The position numbers and the translations under genes are program-made. Of a DNA stretch of 64,000 bases, positions 23,328 through 30,823 are shown in pieces (the stretch's first letter is position 1; every line of letters starts with the position of its first letter). The notes beneath the pieces were generated by a model. The model ran no database searches, was not told where the DNA came from, and worked only from the letters and a program-made list of their open reading frames with translations. The stretch spans positions 1 through 64,000 of the forward strand of contig JBCDKT010000004.1 in assembly GCA_038746285.1 (NCBI GenBank). Reading direction: 5' to 3'. The DNA comes from Bacteroidota bacterium (GTDB lineage Bacteria > Bacteroidota > Rhodothermia > Rhodothermales > JANQRZ01).

Positions 23328-25679
23328 TCAAAAGGCTTGACCGATCCCGAAGTAGAACTGCGGCTCGTTCCCGGCGGGAAAGAGCGGGTCGTCTGGGTTA
23401 GGTGAGCGGACCTGCCACGCCAGGTCGAAGCGGACGATCAGGAACTCGTACGCCACGCGCAGCCCCACCCCGGCACCCACGGCGATCTCGCGCGCGAAGG
23501 AGTCGAACCGGAAGCGCCCTGCCGAGCTCGGGTTTCGGGGGCCGAGCCAGACGTTGCCGGCGTCGGAGAAGAGCGCGAGCGACCAGTCGGCGGCGAAGAG
23601 CTGGCGCAGCAGCAGCGTCCTGAACTCCATCCCCACCTCCAGCTTGACCTCGCCGCCCTGCGCGAAGGCGTCGCCGCTCGACACGTTCCCCGGCCCCAGC
23701 CGCCCCAGCCGCCAGCCGCGCACGCTGCTCGCCCCGCCGGCGTAGAACCGGCGGTCGAACGGCACCGTGTCCGGCGTCCCGGTCGGGTGGGCGAACCCGA
23801 CGATGGCCTTGGCGGCAACCGTCGAGAGCCGGCCAACCGGGCGGTACTCGCGCACGTCGCCGATGGCGCGTGCGTAGGGCCGGTAGGTGAGCTCGTTGCC
23901 TCCACCGAGCACGGGCAGCCCCGGCAGCGCACCCTCCAGCGTGTCAGGCGTGAAGACGAACCGGTCGAGGAGGTACGAGAGGTTGCCCCCCACTTCGAGC
24001 GCGGCGTCGCGGGCGTACCCCTGGTCGCGGCGGAAGAGGTCGGCGGTCGTCGCGCGGAGCGTGTAGCGGAGCGCGTTGTTGATCTGGGGCTCGGTATAGT
24101 CGTTGAGGATGGCGGCGCGCACCACCGGGTCCTCGATGGAGTCGAGGAAGTTGTCCTCGAAGTCCCCGAACGTGTCAGGGTCGGAGAGCCGGAGGTCGAC
24201 GAGGTCGAGCAGCGAGGTGAGCGAGGGGCTGTGCTGGACGGTGAAGCGCAGCCCCGCCGAGGCGCGGCCCCGGATGAGGATGCCAAGCTCCTGCTGCCGT
24301 GCGGTGAGGAACCCGAGCGAGAGCCGCGTCCGGGCGTCGAACGGCCGCAGCGCCCGCTCGGCGAAACCGAACGGGAAGATGAGGTACGGGTACGTCAGCG
24401 AGGTCGCCGCCTCAGCTTGCCACGAGCCGAGCGCCTCGTCGATGTCGATGGCACCGGCTACCGAGCCGCTGAGGCGGACGGCGAAGGCTTCGGCTCCGCC
24501 GAAGAGGTTGGCGTTGCGGTACGACGAGCCGATCCCGATGCCGAGCTCGCTGTCGCTGATGCCCGCGTCGTCGGAGGGCAAAATGGGCGTGCGCTGCAGC
24601 ACGAAGCCTTCGAAGCGCAGGCTGTGCCGCCGCCGCGTGCGCAGCTCGATCCGGTGCCCCAGGCGTGGGACGGTGTCGGTGCTGACACCGCCGGCGGCGA
24701 CGGGTGCGACCTCGGTGAACGAGAAGACGCCGGTGCGCTCCAGCCGCCGCTTCGTCGCCAGCAGGTCGCTGCGGCTGTACGAGGCCCCCGGCTGGAACTG
24801 GAGCGAACGGGCGAGCAGGCGCGTCTCCAGCACCCCCTCCCCGCTGTACGCCGACACGACCGTCCCGTCGCCTACGCGCAGCGTGTCCGCCCGCGCGGGA
24901 TCCGTCTCCGGCCCTCTCACCTCAAACCACACGTCGCCGAAGTCGTAGCGCGGTCCCGTGCTCACCCGGAAGGCGACGTCGAAGCGCAGCGAGTCCACGG
25001 CGAAGGCTACGGCGCGGACCGAGTCGCGCGTGATCCCGGCGAACCCCTCGTCGCGCAGGAACGCGAGCAGGCGGCGGCGCTCGTCCAGCAAGTCCGGCTC
25101 GGACAGACGCTGGCCGCGCGCGGCGAAGGCGAGCGTGTCGGCGTTCCGAACACCTACCAGCCGGAGGCGCGTGGTGCGGGCCAGCCGGCCCTGGGCGTCG
25201 GCCCCGAGTCCGTCCAGTCCCTCGTAGCGCACCGACGCGATCAGGCTCGGCGGCCCCCGGTCGATCTCAAACCGCACGTCGGCCCGCTCCGCCGAGAGCG
25301 TGTCGACGCGCGCAGCGACGAGCGCGCTCCGGTAGCCGGCCTGGCGGTAGAGCAGTTCGAGCCGGGTGCGGTCCGCCTCCACCAGGTCGAGGTCGAGGTC
25401 AGCGGGCGGTTCTCCGCTTCGCAGGAACGCTCCGGAGAGCGCACCGCCGAGCGTGCCGGCAGCACCGAGTTGGTGGATCCAGAGGCCCGGCGTGACCCCA
25501 GGCAAGCCGAGAAACTCCCGGTTGGGCTGCGTCCGCAGGAGCGCGCGCACCTCCTCGTCGTCGAACGGATCGAGGTCGCCGGAGAGCCGGACGGAGGCGA
25601 CGCGGAGCGGGTCCGTCTGCGCGCGGGCGGACGACGCAGCGAGGAGGCACCACAGAAGGCCGAGGGCGAGGCGTCGCAC
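23328..25679 (-). CDS. BamA/TamA-family (Omp85) outer membrane protein
   Basis: The 783-aa protein begins with a signal peptide (GLLWCLLAASSARAQ), has POTRA-like repeats in the first 350 residues (VRFEIDRGPPSLIASVRYEG), and ends in a 16-strand-type Omp85 barrel. The barrel contains the VRGW motif (GGASSVRGWRLGRLGPGN) that corresponds to the conserved VRGF/Y loop motif. The final residues YFGIGQAF form the usual aromatic C-terminal strand. It likely assembles or translocates outer-membrane components. BamA itself is usually longer with five POTRA domains, so a TamA-like or accessory role is more likely. The start is a GTG at 25677-25679. Confidence 0.87.
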   Translation of the reverse strand: MRRLALGLLWCLLAASSARAQTDPLRVASVRLSGDLDPFDDEEVRALLRTQPNREFLGLPGVTPGLWIHQLGAAGTLGGALSGAFLRSGEPPADLDLDLVEADRTRLELLYRQAGYRSALVAARVDTLSAERADVRFEIDRGPPSLIASVRYEGLDGLGADAQGRLARTTRLRLVGVRNADTLAFAARGQRLSEPDLLDERRRLLAFLRDEGFAGITRDSVRAVAFAVDSLRFDVAFRVSTGPRYDFGDVWFEVRGPETDPARADTLRVGDGTVVSAYSGEGVLETRLLARSLQFQPGASYSRSDLLATKRRLERTGVFSFTEVAPVAAGGVSTDTVPRLGHRIELRTRRRHSLRFEGFVLQRTPILPSDDAGISDSELGIGIGSSYRNANLFGGAEAFAVRLSGSVAGAIDIDEALGSWQAEAATSLTYPYLIFPFGFAERALRPFDARTRLSLGFLTARQQELGILIRGRASAGLRFTVQHSPSLTSLLDLVDLRLSDPDTFGDFEDNFLDSIEDPVVRAAILNDYTEPQINNALRYTLRATTADLFRRDQGYARDAALEVGGNLSYLLDRFVFTPDTLEGALPGLPVLGGGNELTYRPYARAIGDVREYRPVGRLSTVAAKAIVGFAHPTGTPDTVPFDRRFYAGGASSVRGWRLGRLGPGNVSSGDAFAQGGEVKLEVGMEFRTLLLRQLFAADWSLALFSDAGNVWLGPRNPSSAGRFRFDSFAREIAVGAGVGLRVAYEFLIVRFDLAWQVRSPNPDDPLFPAGNEPQFYFGIGQAF

Positions 25680-25720
25680 GGGGGCAGGCGAGGAGCCCGG
25701 GGACGGCTACCCGGGGACGG

Positions 25721-25939
25721 CTACTCGTCCTCGTAGTAGAAGTCGTCGTTGTTGACGGGATAGTCGGGCCAGATCTCCTCGATGCTTTCGTACGGCTCGC
25801 CGTCGTCCTCCATCTCGATCAGGTTCTGCCTGACTTCGAGGGGCGCACCGGTGCGGTCGCAGTAGTCGATGAGTTCTTCTTTGGTCGCCGGCCAGGGGGC
25901 ATCTTCGAGATGCGCTGCGAGATCCAGAGTCCAGTACAT
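25721..25939 (-). CDS. DUF2795 domain protein (72 aa)
   Basis: The 72-aa acidic protein (MYWTLDLAAHLEDAPWPATK, then EELIDYCDRTGAP and a highly acidic end) is a DUF2795 protein. Its small all-helical domain is found in several phyla, and this short acidic form is, from memory, widespread in Rhodothermales. No biochemical role is established. The gene lies between the M23 peptidase and Omp85 genes, 41 bp before the latter, suggesting co-transcription with the Omp85 gene. Confidence 0.8.
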   Translation of the reverse strand: MYWTLDLAAHLEDAPWPATKEELIDYCDRTGAPLEVRQNLIEMEDDGEPYESIEEIWPDYPVNNDDFYYEDE

Positions 25940-25999
25940 AGAGAAAGCCAGGAAGGTGCGGCAGGGGCTGCGCCGGTGGGGTGGCGCGGCACCGCACGA

Positions 26000-26007
26000 T
26001 AAAGCTA
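26000..26007 (-). promoter_or_regulatory. Candidate -7 element (TAGCTTTA) of the DUF2795 gene
   Basis: Minus-strand TAGCTTTA lies 60 bp upstream of the DUF2795 start and after the terminator of the M23 gene. It resembles TA-N2-TTTG with a final A. Confidence 0.3.
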
Positions 26008-26075
26008 GTTGGAGGCCAAAAGCAACCCACGCCCGGAGGTTCCTGCAATCTCGGGCCGGAGCCCGCAGGCCAGAG

Positions 26076-26112
26076 TAAAAAATCGGGGCGAGCGCTCTGT
26101 GCGCCCGCCCCG
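26076..26112 (-). terminator. Rho-independent terminator of the M23 peptidase gene
   Basis: On the minus strand CGGGGCG is matched by CGCCCCG around an internal GCG/CGC-containing loop, followed by ATTTTTTAC. It begins about 25 bp after the M23 stop codon at 26138. The run of six T residues on this strand identifies the direction. Confidence 0.8.
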
Positions 26113-26137
26113 CTGAAAGCGTTTCTGGCCTCGCCGG

Positions 26138-27115
26138 TCAGTCGAGCGGCATCGCTTCGCTCTCGGCGGTCTGCACGAGCGCCTGGTACTCGGACGGCTT
26201 CACGCCCGGCGCGAACGAGTAGACCGGGTTGACGGCCTCGTCGCTGCCCATGCGGCGGATCTCGTAGTGGAGGTGCGGCGACGTGGAGAGCCCCGTGTTG
26301 CCGCTGATCCCGATCACGTCGCCGCGCTCGACGGCGACGCCGGGGCGGACGCCCTCGGGAATCCGCGAGAGGTGGGCGTAGAGCGTAACGCGCTTCACCT
26401 TCGGGTGCCGGATGCGGACGTTGTAGCCGTAGCCAGAACTGACGCCGGCGAACTCGACGATGCCATCGCCGGTGGCGTAGATCTCCGTGCCGACGGGGAC
26501 CGAGAAGTCCACGCCCGCGTGCATCTTGTAGACGCGGTGGATCGGGTGGCGGCGCATCCCGAAGCCGGAGGTGAGCGGGCCGGAGGTCGGGAGGATGGCA
26601 GGCATCTGCGGGATCGCCTCGGCGCGCTGCGAGGCGAGCGTGAGCAGTTCGTCGTAGCTCGTGCGCTGAAGCGACACCTGGCGCTCGAGCTTGTCGAGCG
26701 TCGACTCGTTCTCCTGGAGCAGTTCGCCGGCCGTCTCGCTGAACCCGTCGAAGGTGCTCACGTCCGCGCCGCCGACGCCGACCTGCCGGACCTCGTCCGA
26801 GATCGGGTCGGCCTGGAAGATGGTGCGGTAGAGGTCGCGGTCCGTCTCGGCAAGGTCGTCGAGGCGCTCCGAGAGGGCGCTGAAGCGCTCGCCGTTGGCC
26901 TTGAGCTGCTCCTGGAGGGCCTCGTTCTCCTGCGCGAGCGCGACCTCCTTCGGCGTCGAACTCGTCTCGTAGACCGCCCACATCCCGGCCCCGGCGAAGA
27001 CGATGGCGAGGGCCAGCACGACGGCCGACTGCAGGAAGAACCTACGACGCTGAGGCTGGACTTCCACGAAGGTGCACGCCTCGTGGTCGTAGTAGTAGTA
27101 GCTGTTCTTGGACAT
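26138..27115 (-). CDS. M23 family metallopeptidase with membrane anchor
   Basis: The 325-aa protein has a cytoplasmic N terminus, one membrane helix (FFLQSAVVLALAIVFAGAGM, about 26-45), a coiled coil to about residue 170, and a C-terminal LytM/M23 domain. The zinc ligands are visible in SGFGMRRHPI, HAGVDF and HLHYE. Members cleave cross-links or bridges in peptidoglycan, or act as NlpD/EnvC-like activators of amidases. All catalytic residues seem present, so this one is probably active in the periplasm. A TATATTG promoter element lies about 230 bp upstream, giving an unusually long leader containing a perfect hairpin. Confidence 0.9.
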   Translation of the reverse strand: MSKNSYYYYDHEACTFVEVQPQRRRFFLQSAVVLALAIVFAGAGMWAVYETSSTPKEVALAQENEALQEQLKANGERFSALSERLDDLAETDRDLYRTIFQADPISDEVRQVGVGGADVSTFDGFSETAGELLQENESTLDKLERQVSLQRTSYDELLTLASQRAEAIPQMPAILPTSGPLTSGFGMRRHPIHRVYKMHAGVDFSVPVGTEIYATGDGIVEFAGVSSGYGYNVRIRHPKVKRVTLYAHLSRIPEGVRPGVAVERGDVIGISGNTGLSTSPHLHYEIRRMGSDEAVNPVYSFAPGVKPSEYQALVQTAESEAMPLD

Positions 27116-27160
27116 GTACGGCGAGCGGATGAGAGGTTGTGGTGGGGAGGCTCGCTCTCC

Positions 27161-27197
27161 GTGCTGAGCACACGTGATGCGGACGTGTGCTCAGCAC
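27161..27197. other. Perfect 15-bp hairpin in the M23 leader
   Basis: GTGCTGAGCACACGT (27161-27175) is exactly complementary to 27183-27197 around a 7-base loop. It lies 46 bp upstream of the M23 ATG and has no T-run on either strand. It could be an operator or an RNA leader structure. CATCTTCG on the minus strand just before it is a second, weaker -7 candidate. Confidence 0.65.
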
Positions 27198-27342
27198 GAA
27201 GATGCAGGTCGCGGCGCGGTGGGGGCTGGCGTCTCGCTACGTCAATCTCGCGATTGGCAACAACCAAGCCCGAAGTGCTGTCCACAGGGCGGAGCGCCGT
27301 CGGGGGAAACTTTACTCCTCGCATCGGGAAAGCCTGCGAGGA

Positions 27343-27349
27343 CAATATA
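27343..27349 (-). promoter_or_regulatory. Candidate -7 element (TATATTG) of the M23 gene
   Basis: Minus-strand TATATTG, with GTTGACC a few bases upstream, is the best promoter candidate for the M23 gene. It implies a leader of about 220 bases. Confidence 0.35.
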
Positions 27350-27450
27350 TCCAGGTCAACCGCTACCAGTCAACCGGCGGAACGGGTAGGACGGAAACTT
27401 CGCAAGAGATATCGCCCGTGCGGAGGTGCGCCTTCGGCGCGCGGTGTGAG

Positions 27451-27560
27451 GGCGTGGGAGGAATGAAGGGAATGGGAGGGATGAGCGTTGGCGCAGAGCG
27501 CGAGGGTCTCGGTAACCTGGTCGCCTTTTCTTGGCTCTCCCCACTCTCCCCACGCCAGAC
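27451..27560 (+). repeat. Dispersed intergenic element with promoter-like core (copy 3)
   Basis: A purine-rich half (GGGAGGAATGAAGGGAATGG) leads into a core at 27485 (GCGTTGGCGCAGAGCGCGAG, then GGTCTCGGTAACC). A pyrimidine-rich half (CTCTCCCCACTCTCCCCACG) follows. The core is nearly identical to that at 42703. Its orientation is antisense to hprK, whose stop codon is at 27582. Confidence 0.55.
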
Positions 27561-27581
27561 AGACCGGCGTGCGCAGCACAT

Positions 27582-28616
27582 CTACTCCGTGTCGTGCTCG
27601 AACCACTCGGTGTTGCGGCGCGGGCGGGCGGGGCTGCCCTCGGGGTCGCCCGCTTCCTTTGAGCGGATGCGGTCGGCGAGGCGGCGGGCGAAGACCTGGG
27701 CAGGGTCGTAGCCGTAGTGCTGCAGGAGGTGGTTCATCGCGATCACCTCGCAGATGACGGTCATGTTCTTGCCCGGCACGATCGGGAGCCGGACGAGCGG
27801 GAGCGGCACGCCGAGGATCTCGCGCGACGCATCGACCATGCCGATGCGCGTGTATTCCTGGTCGGGGTCCCACACCTCCATCGCCACCACCACCTCGACG
27901 CGCTTCTGGAACCGGATCGCCCGGATGCCGAACATGGCCCGCACGTCGACGATCCCGAGGCCGCGGATCTCCATGAAGTGCTGCGTCAGCTCCGTCCCCG
28001 AGCCCATCAGCACGCCCTCGCTCTTCTTCGTCACCACCACCACGTCGTCGGCCACGAGCCGGTGCCCGCGCTCGACGAGGTCGAGGGCGACCTCGGACTT
28101 CCCGATCCCGCTCTTGCCGACGAGCAGCAGGCCGATCCCGTAGACGTCCACGAGCGAGCTGTGGACGGTCTGCTGGAGCGCGAACTGGTCCTCGAGGAAG
28201 TCGCGGAGGTGGTGCATGAACTCGGTCGAGGGCACTGGGGTCGAGTAGGCGGGGATCCCCGCGTCGGTCGCCATCTCGACGAGGTCGGCGGGGAGCCCGT
28301 TGCTCTCGGTCATGAACAGGCATGGGATGCCGAACTGCACGAGGCGGCCGAACGCGGCGCGCCGGGCGTCCGCGCCGAGGTGGGCGAGGTACTGGCACTC
28401 GGTGTTGCCGAGCACCTGGACGCGCTCGTGCGTGAAGAGGTCGGTGTAGCCCGCGAGCGCGAGGCCCGGCCGGTTCAGGCTGCTCTCGACCACGACGCGC
28501 TCCGAGGCGTCGACCTCGTTGACCGCCTCGACGTCCACCCTGAGCAGTTCGCGGAGCTGCTCTACGAGGAACGCGACGGAGATCGACTCTTTCTTGAACG
28601 GCTCAGGACTGCGCAT
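27582..28616 (-). CDS. hprK: HPr kinase/phosphorylase
   Basis: HprK phosphorylates or dephosphorylates a serine of HPr-type proteins in response to metabolic state. The 344-aa protein has the N-terminal domain, then the P-loop GKSGIGKSEVALDLVERGHR, the ADDVV segment after it, and the HprK signature region including EIRGLGIVDVRAMFG. The ATG at 28614-28616 is preferred: an upstream ATG at 28691 would add 25 residues encoded wholly by the repeat-word element, with no family similarity. No HPr or PTS gene is in the window. In Bacteroidota HprK often occurs with incomplete PTS sets, so the partner must be sought elsewhere. Confidence 0.93.
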   Translation of the reverse strand: MRSPEPFKKESISVAFLVEQLRELLRVDVEAVNEVDASERVVVESSLNRPGLALAGYTDLFTHERVQVLGNTECQYLAHLGADARRAAFGRLVQFGIPCLFMTESNGLPADLVEMATDAGIPAYSTPVPSTEFMHHLRDFLEDQFALQQTVHSSLVDVYGIGLLLVGKSGIGKSEVALDLVERGHRLVADDVVVVTKKSEGVLMGSGTELTQHFMEIRGLGIVDVRAMFGIRAIRFQKRVEVVVAMEVWDPDQEYTRIGMVDASREILGVPLPLVRLPIVPGKNMTVICEVIAMNHLLQHYGYDPAQVFARRLADRIRSKEAGDPEGSPARPRRNTEWFEHDTE

Positions 28617-28700
28617 GGCGAGCGACGAGTTGCGAATGACGAGCGACGAGTGCGTGCCCAGAGCCACCGTTCGTAGCTCGTCGTTCGTCACTCGTCCTTC
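28617..28700 (-). repeat. Purine/pyrimidine inverted word array (GAGCGACGA family, copy 2)
   Basis: The whole gap between moxR and hprK is built of these words. On the minus strand it reads GAAGGACGAGTGACGAACGA and CGAGC after the moxR stop, then a 26-base core, then ACTCGTCGCTCGTCATTCGC and a second ACTCGTCGCTCGCC abutting the hprK ATG. The two halves are inverse complements of each other in words. Confidence 0.6.
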
Positions 28701-29696
28701 TCATGGGACTTCGACGGTGTCGAGGATTTGGCGGACGAGCTGCTCCGAGGTCACCTCTTCGGCCTCGGCCTCGTAGGTCACGCTGACGCGGTGGCGGAGC
28801 ACGTCGAGCGCGACGGCGCGCACATCCTCGGGCGTGACGTAGGCCCGGCGCTGGAGGAACGCGTGGGCGCGCGCCGCCCGGTTGAGGTAAATCGAGGCAC
28901 GCGGCGAGGCCCCGTAGGCGATCAGCGTGGCGGCCTCGGCGAGCCGGTAGCGCGCCGGCTCGCGCGTGGCCAGGACGAGGTCCACGATGTAGCCCTCGAC
29001 GCGCTCGTCCACGTAAAGGTCGGCGAGGACGGAGCGGGCGCGGAGGATCTGCTGCGGCTCGACGACGGGCTGCGCCTCGGGCACGGCCCCGTGCGCCGCC
29101 ATCCGGCGCATGATCTCGAGCTCCTGGTCCCGCGTCGGATAGTCCACGACCACCTTCAGCATGAAGCGGTCCACCTGCGCCTCGGGTAGTGGGTAGGTCC
29201 CCTCCTGCTCCACCGGGTTCTGCGTGGCGAGGACCAGAAACGGCTCCTCCAGCGGGAACGTCGACTCGCCGATCGTCACCTGGCGCTCCTGCATCGCCTC
29301 GAGGAGCGCGCTCTGGACCTTCGCCGGGGCGCGGTTGATCTCGTCGGCGAGGATGAGGTGGGCGAAGATGGGGCCCTGCTTGATGAAGAAGTCGGCCTCC
29401 TGCTGGTTGTAGACGAGCGTGCCGAGGAGGTCGGCCGGGAGGAGGTCGGGGGTGAACTGGATGCGCTGGAAGCTCGCCGAGATGGCCCGCGCCAGGGTCG
29501 AGACGGTCAGCGTCTTGGCGAGGCCGGGGACGCCTTCAAGCAGGACGTGCCCGCCGCTGAGCAGGCCGATCACCAGGCGCTCGATGAGCTCGTGCTGCCC
29601 GACCACCACGCGGTGCACCTCGGCCACGAGCGCCTCGGCGAACGCGCTCTCGCGCTCGATCCGCTCGGAGAGTTCGGTGATGTCTGCTTCGGTCAT
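28701..29696 (-). CDS. MoxR-family AAA+ ATPase
   Basis: The 331-aa ATPase has a Walker A GVPGLAKT, Walker B LILADEINRAP, a sensor segment ATQNPVEQEGTYPLPEAQVD and the C-terminal lid domain. MoxR proteins act as chaperone-like ATPases, usually with von Willebrand-A and DUF58 partners encoded alongside. No such partner flanks this gene; it sits between fmt and hprK. The start is the ATG at 29694-29696, immediately followed upstream by a 7-bp tandem repeat. Confidence 0.92.
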   Translation of the reverse strand: MTEADITELSERIERESAFAEALVAEVHRVVVGQHELIERLVIGLLSGGHVLLEGVPGLAKTLTVSTLARAISASFQRIQFTPDLLPADLLGTLVYNQQEADFFIKQGPIFAHLILADEINRAPAKVQSALLEAMQERQVTIGESTFPLEEPFLVLATQNPVEQEGTYPLPEAQVDRFMLKVVVDYPTRDQELEIMRRMAAHGAVPEAQPVVEPQQILRARSVLADLYVDERVEGYIVDLVLATREPARYRLAEAATLIAYGASPRASIYLNRAARAHAFLQRRAYVTPEDVRAVALDVLRHRVSVTYEAEAEEVTSEQLVRQILDTVEVP

Positions 29697-29704
29697 AGGG
29701 GCAG

Positions 29705-29732
29705 CTTTTGGCTTTTGGCTTTTGGCTTTTGG
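29705..29732. repeat. 7-bp tandem repeat (CTTTTGG x4) upstream of moxR
   Basis: Four perfect CTTTTGG units lie 9-36 bp upstream of the moxR start, so on the transcribed strand the leader reads (CCAAAAG)4. The adjoining bases up to the fmt stop carry GGGCTGACAGCC, an inverted repeat word shared with the gap at 5440. Confidence 0.8.
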
Positions 29733-29774
29733 CGGCGCAACCTACAGGCTGAGGGCTGACAGCCGAGAGCCTCC

Positions 29775-30704
29775 TCACCCAAGTCGTTCGCCGGGGCGGA
29801 AGCTGTAGCCGCGCAGGAACTCCTCGGCGCTCATTTTCGCTTTGCCTTCGCGCTGGAGCTCCAGCACCTCGACCGCCCGCTCGCCACAGGCGACGACGAG
29901 GCACTCGCCCTCGGCCTCGATCACCTCGCCCGGCTCGCCCGAGCCCTTCGCGGGGCACGTCCGGTAGAGCTTCAGGAGCGTGTCGCCGTGCGTCGTCCAC
30001 GCGGCCGGGTAGGGCGAGAGGCCACGCACGAGGTTGTGGACCGCGGCCGCCGGGCGCGACCAGTCGATCTCGGTGTCCTCGCGGAAGAGCTTGGGCGCGT
30101 AGCTGACCCGGGCCTCGTCCTGCCTCAGCGCCTCGGCCGTGCCCGAGGCGAGGTGCTCGGCGGTCTCGACGACGACCTCGGCCCCAAGCGCCGCGAGGCG
30201 GTCGTGCAGTTCGCCCGCTGTCTCGTCCGGCCCAATCCCGAGACGCCGCATCAGGAGCGTGTCACCGGTGTCGACTTTGGGCTGGAGCAGGAACGTCGTC
30301 ACGCCGGTCTCGATCTCGCCGGCCATGATGGCGCGGTTGATCGGGGCCGCGCCCCGGTACTGCGGCAGGAGCGATGCGTGGAGGTTGAACGCCCCCTGCC
30401 GAGCCACACCGTAGACTTCGGGCGGGAGGATGCGGAACGCGACGACCGCGATAATGTCTGGCTCCAGCGCACCCAGGGCCTCGGCGAAGGCGGGGTCGCG
30501 CAGGTCGTCGGGCTGGAGCACGTCGATCCCGTGGCGCTCGGCGGCGCGCTTGGCGGCCGAGGGCTGCACCTGCTGCCCGCGCCCCCGCGCCCGGTCCGGC
30601 ACCGTGACGACCGCCACCGGCGGCATCCCGGCCTCGACGAGCGCGTCGAGCGATGGGACGGCGAAGTCGGGCGTGCCCATGAAGACGATTCGAGGCGCAG
30701 GCAT
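29775..30704 (-). CDS. fmt: Methionyl-tRNA formyltransferase
   Basis: Fmt formylates the initiator Met-tRNA with 10-formyl-tetrahydrofolate. The 309-aa protein has the N-terminal FMGTPDFAVPSLDAL motif, the active-site region NLHASLLPQYRGAAPINRAI with the catalytic Asn/His, and VDTGDTLL; the C-terminal domain starts near SPYPAAW. Length is normal. The start is the ATG at 30702-30704. It is co-directional with moxR and hprK downstream. No def gene is adjacent, unlike in many bacteria. Confidence 0.95.
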   Translation of the reverse strand: MPAPRIVFMGTPDFAVPSLDALVEAGMPPVAVVTVPDRARGRGQQVQPSAAKRAAERHGIDVLQPDDLRDPAFAEALGALEPDIIAVVAFRILPPEVYGVARQGAFNLHASLLPQYRGAAPINRAIMAGEIETGVTTFLLQPKVDTGDTLLMRRLGIGPDETAGELHDRLAALGAEVVVETAEHLASGTAEALRQDEARVSYAPKLFREDTEIDWSRPAAAVHNLVRGLSPYPAAWTTHGDTLLKLYRTCPAKGSGEPGEVIEAEGECLVVACGERAVEVLELQREGKAKMSAEEFLRGYSFRPGERLG

Positions 30705-30788
30705 GGCGGAGTGCGTGGGGTGATTGGCGGAAACTGCGCCAAAAAATACGCCCCACGCCGGTGCGGGCGCAGGGCTCAGGTTAATCGG

Positions 30789-30816
30789 GTAGGGGCTTGA
30801 TTAATCAAGCCCCTAC
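30789..30816. repeat. Perfect 28-bp palindrome, GGGGC...GCCCC family (copy 2)
   Basis: GTAGGGGCTTGATT is followed immediately by its exact complement. It lies 7 bp after the GWxTD gene's stop codon. The inner TTGATTAATCAA is shared with the imperfect copy at 52090. It may act as a transcript end or be a mobile repeat. Confidence 0.8.
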
Positions 30817-30823
30817 TCAGGAC

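Larger units (their letters stand above)
27116..27581. other. 466-bp intergenic region between hprK and the M23 gene
   Basis: No gene is supported here. From the M23 side it holds a perfect 15-bp inverted repeat (27161-27197), a TATATTG promoter candidate (27343-27349), a smaller inverted repeat CCTCGCA/TGCGAGG at about 27317-27341, and then a dispersed purine/core/pyrimidine element (27451-27560) next to the hprK stop codon. The region between 27200 and 27340 has no recognised riboswitch pattern. Confidence 0.5.

Noticed and set aside
27198-27342. c-di-AMP or other known riboswitch before the M23 gene
   Set aside because: I could not match the conserved cores of known classes. Only generic hairpins are visible.
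28617-28691. HprK start at the upstream ATG (28691)
   Set aside because: The extra residues are translated from the repeat-word array and match nothing in HprK.
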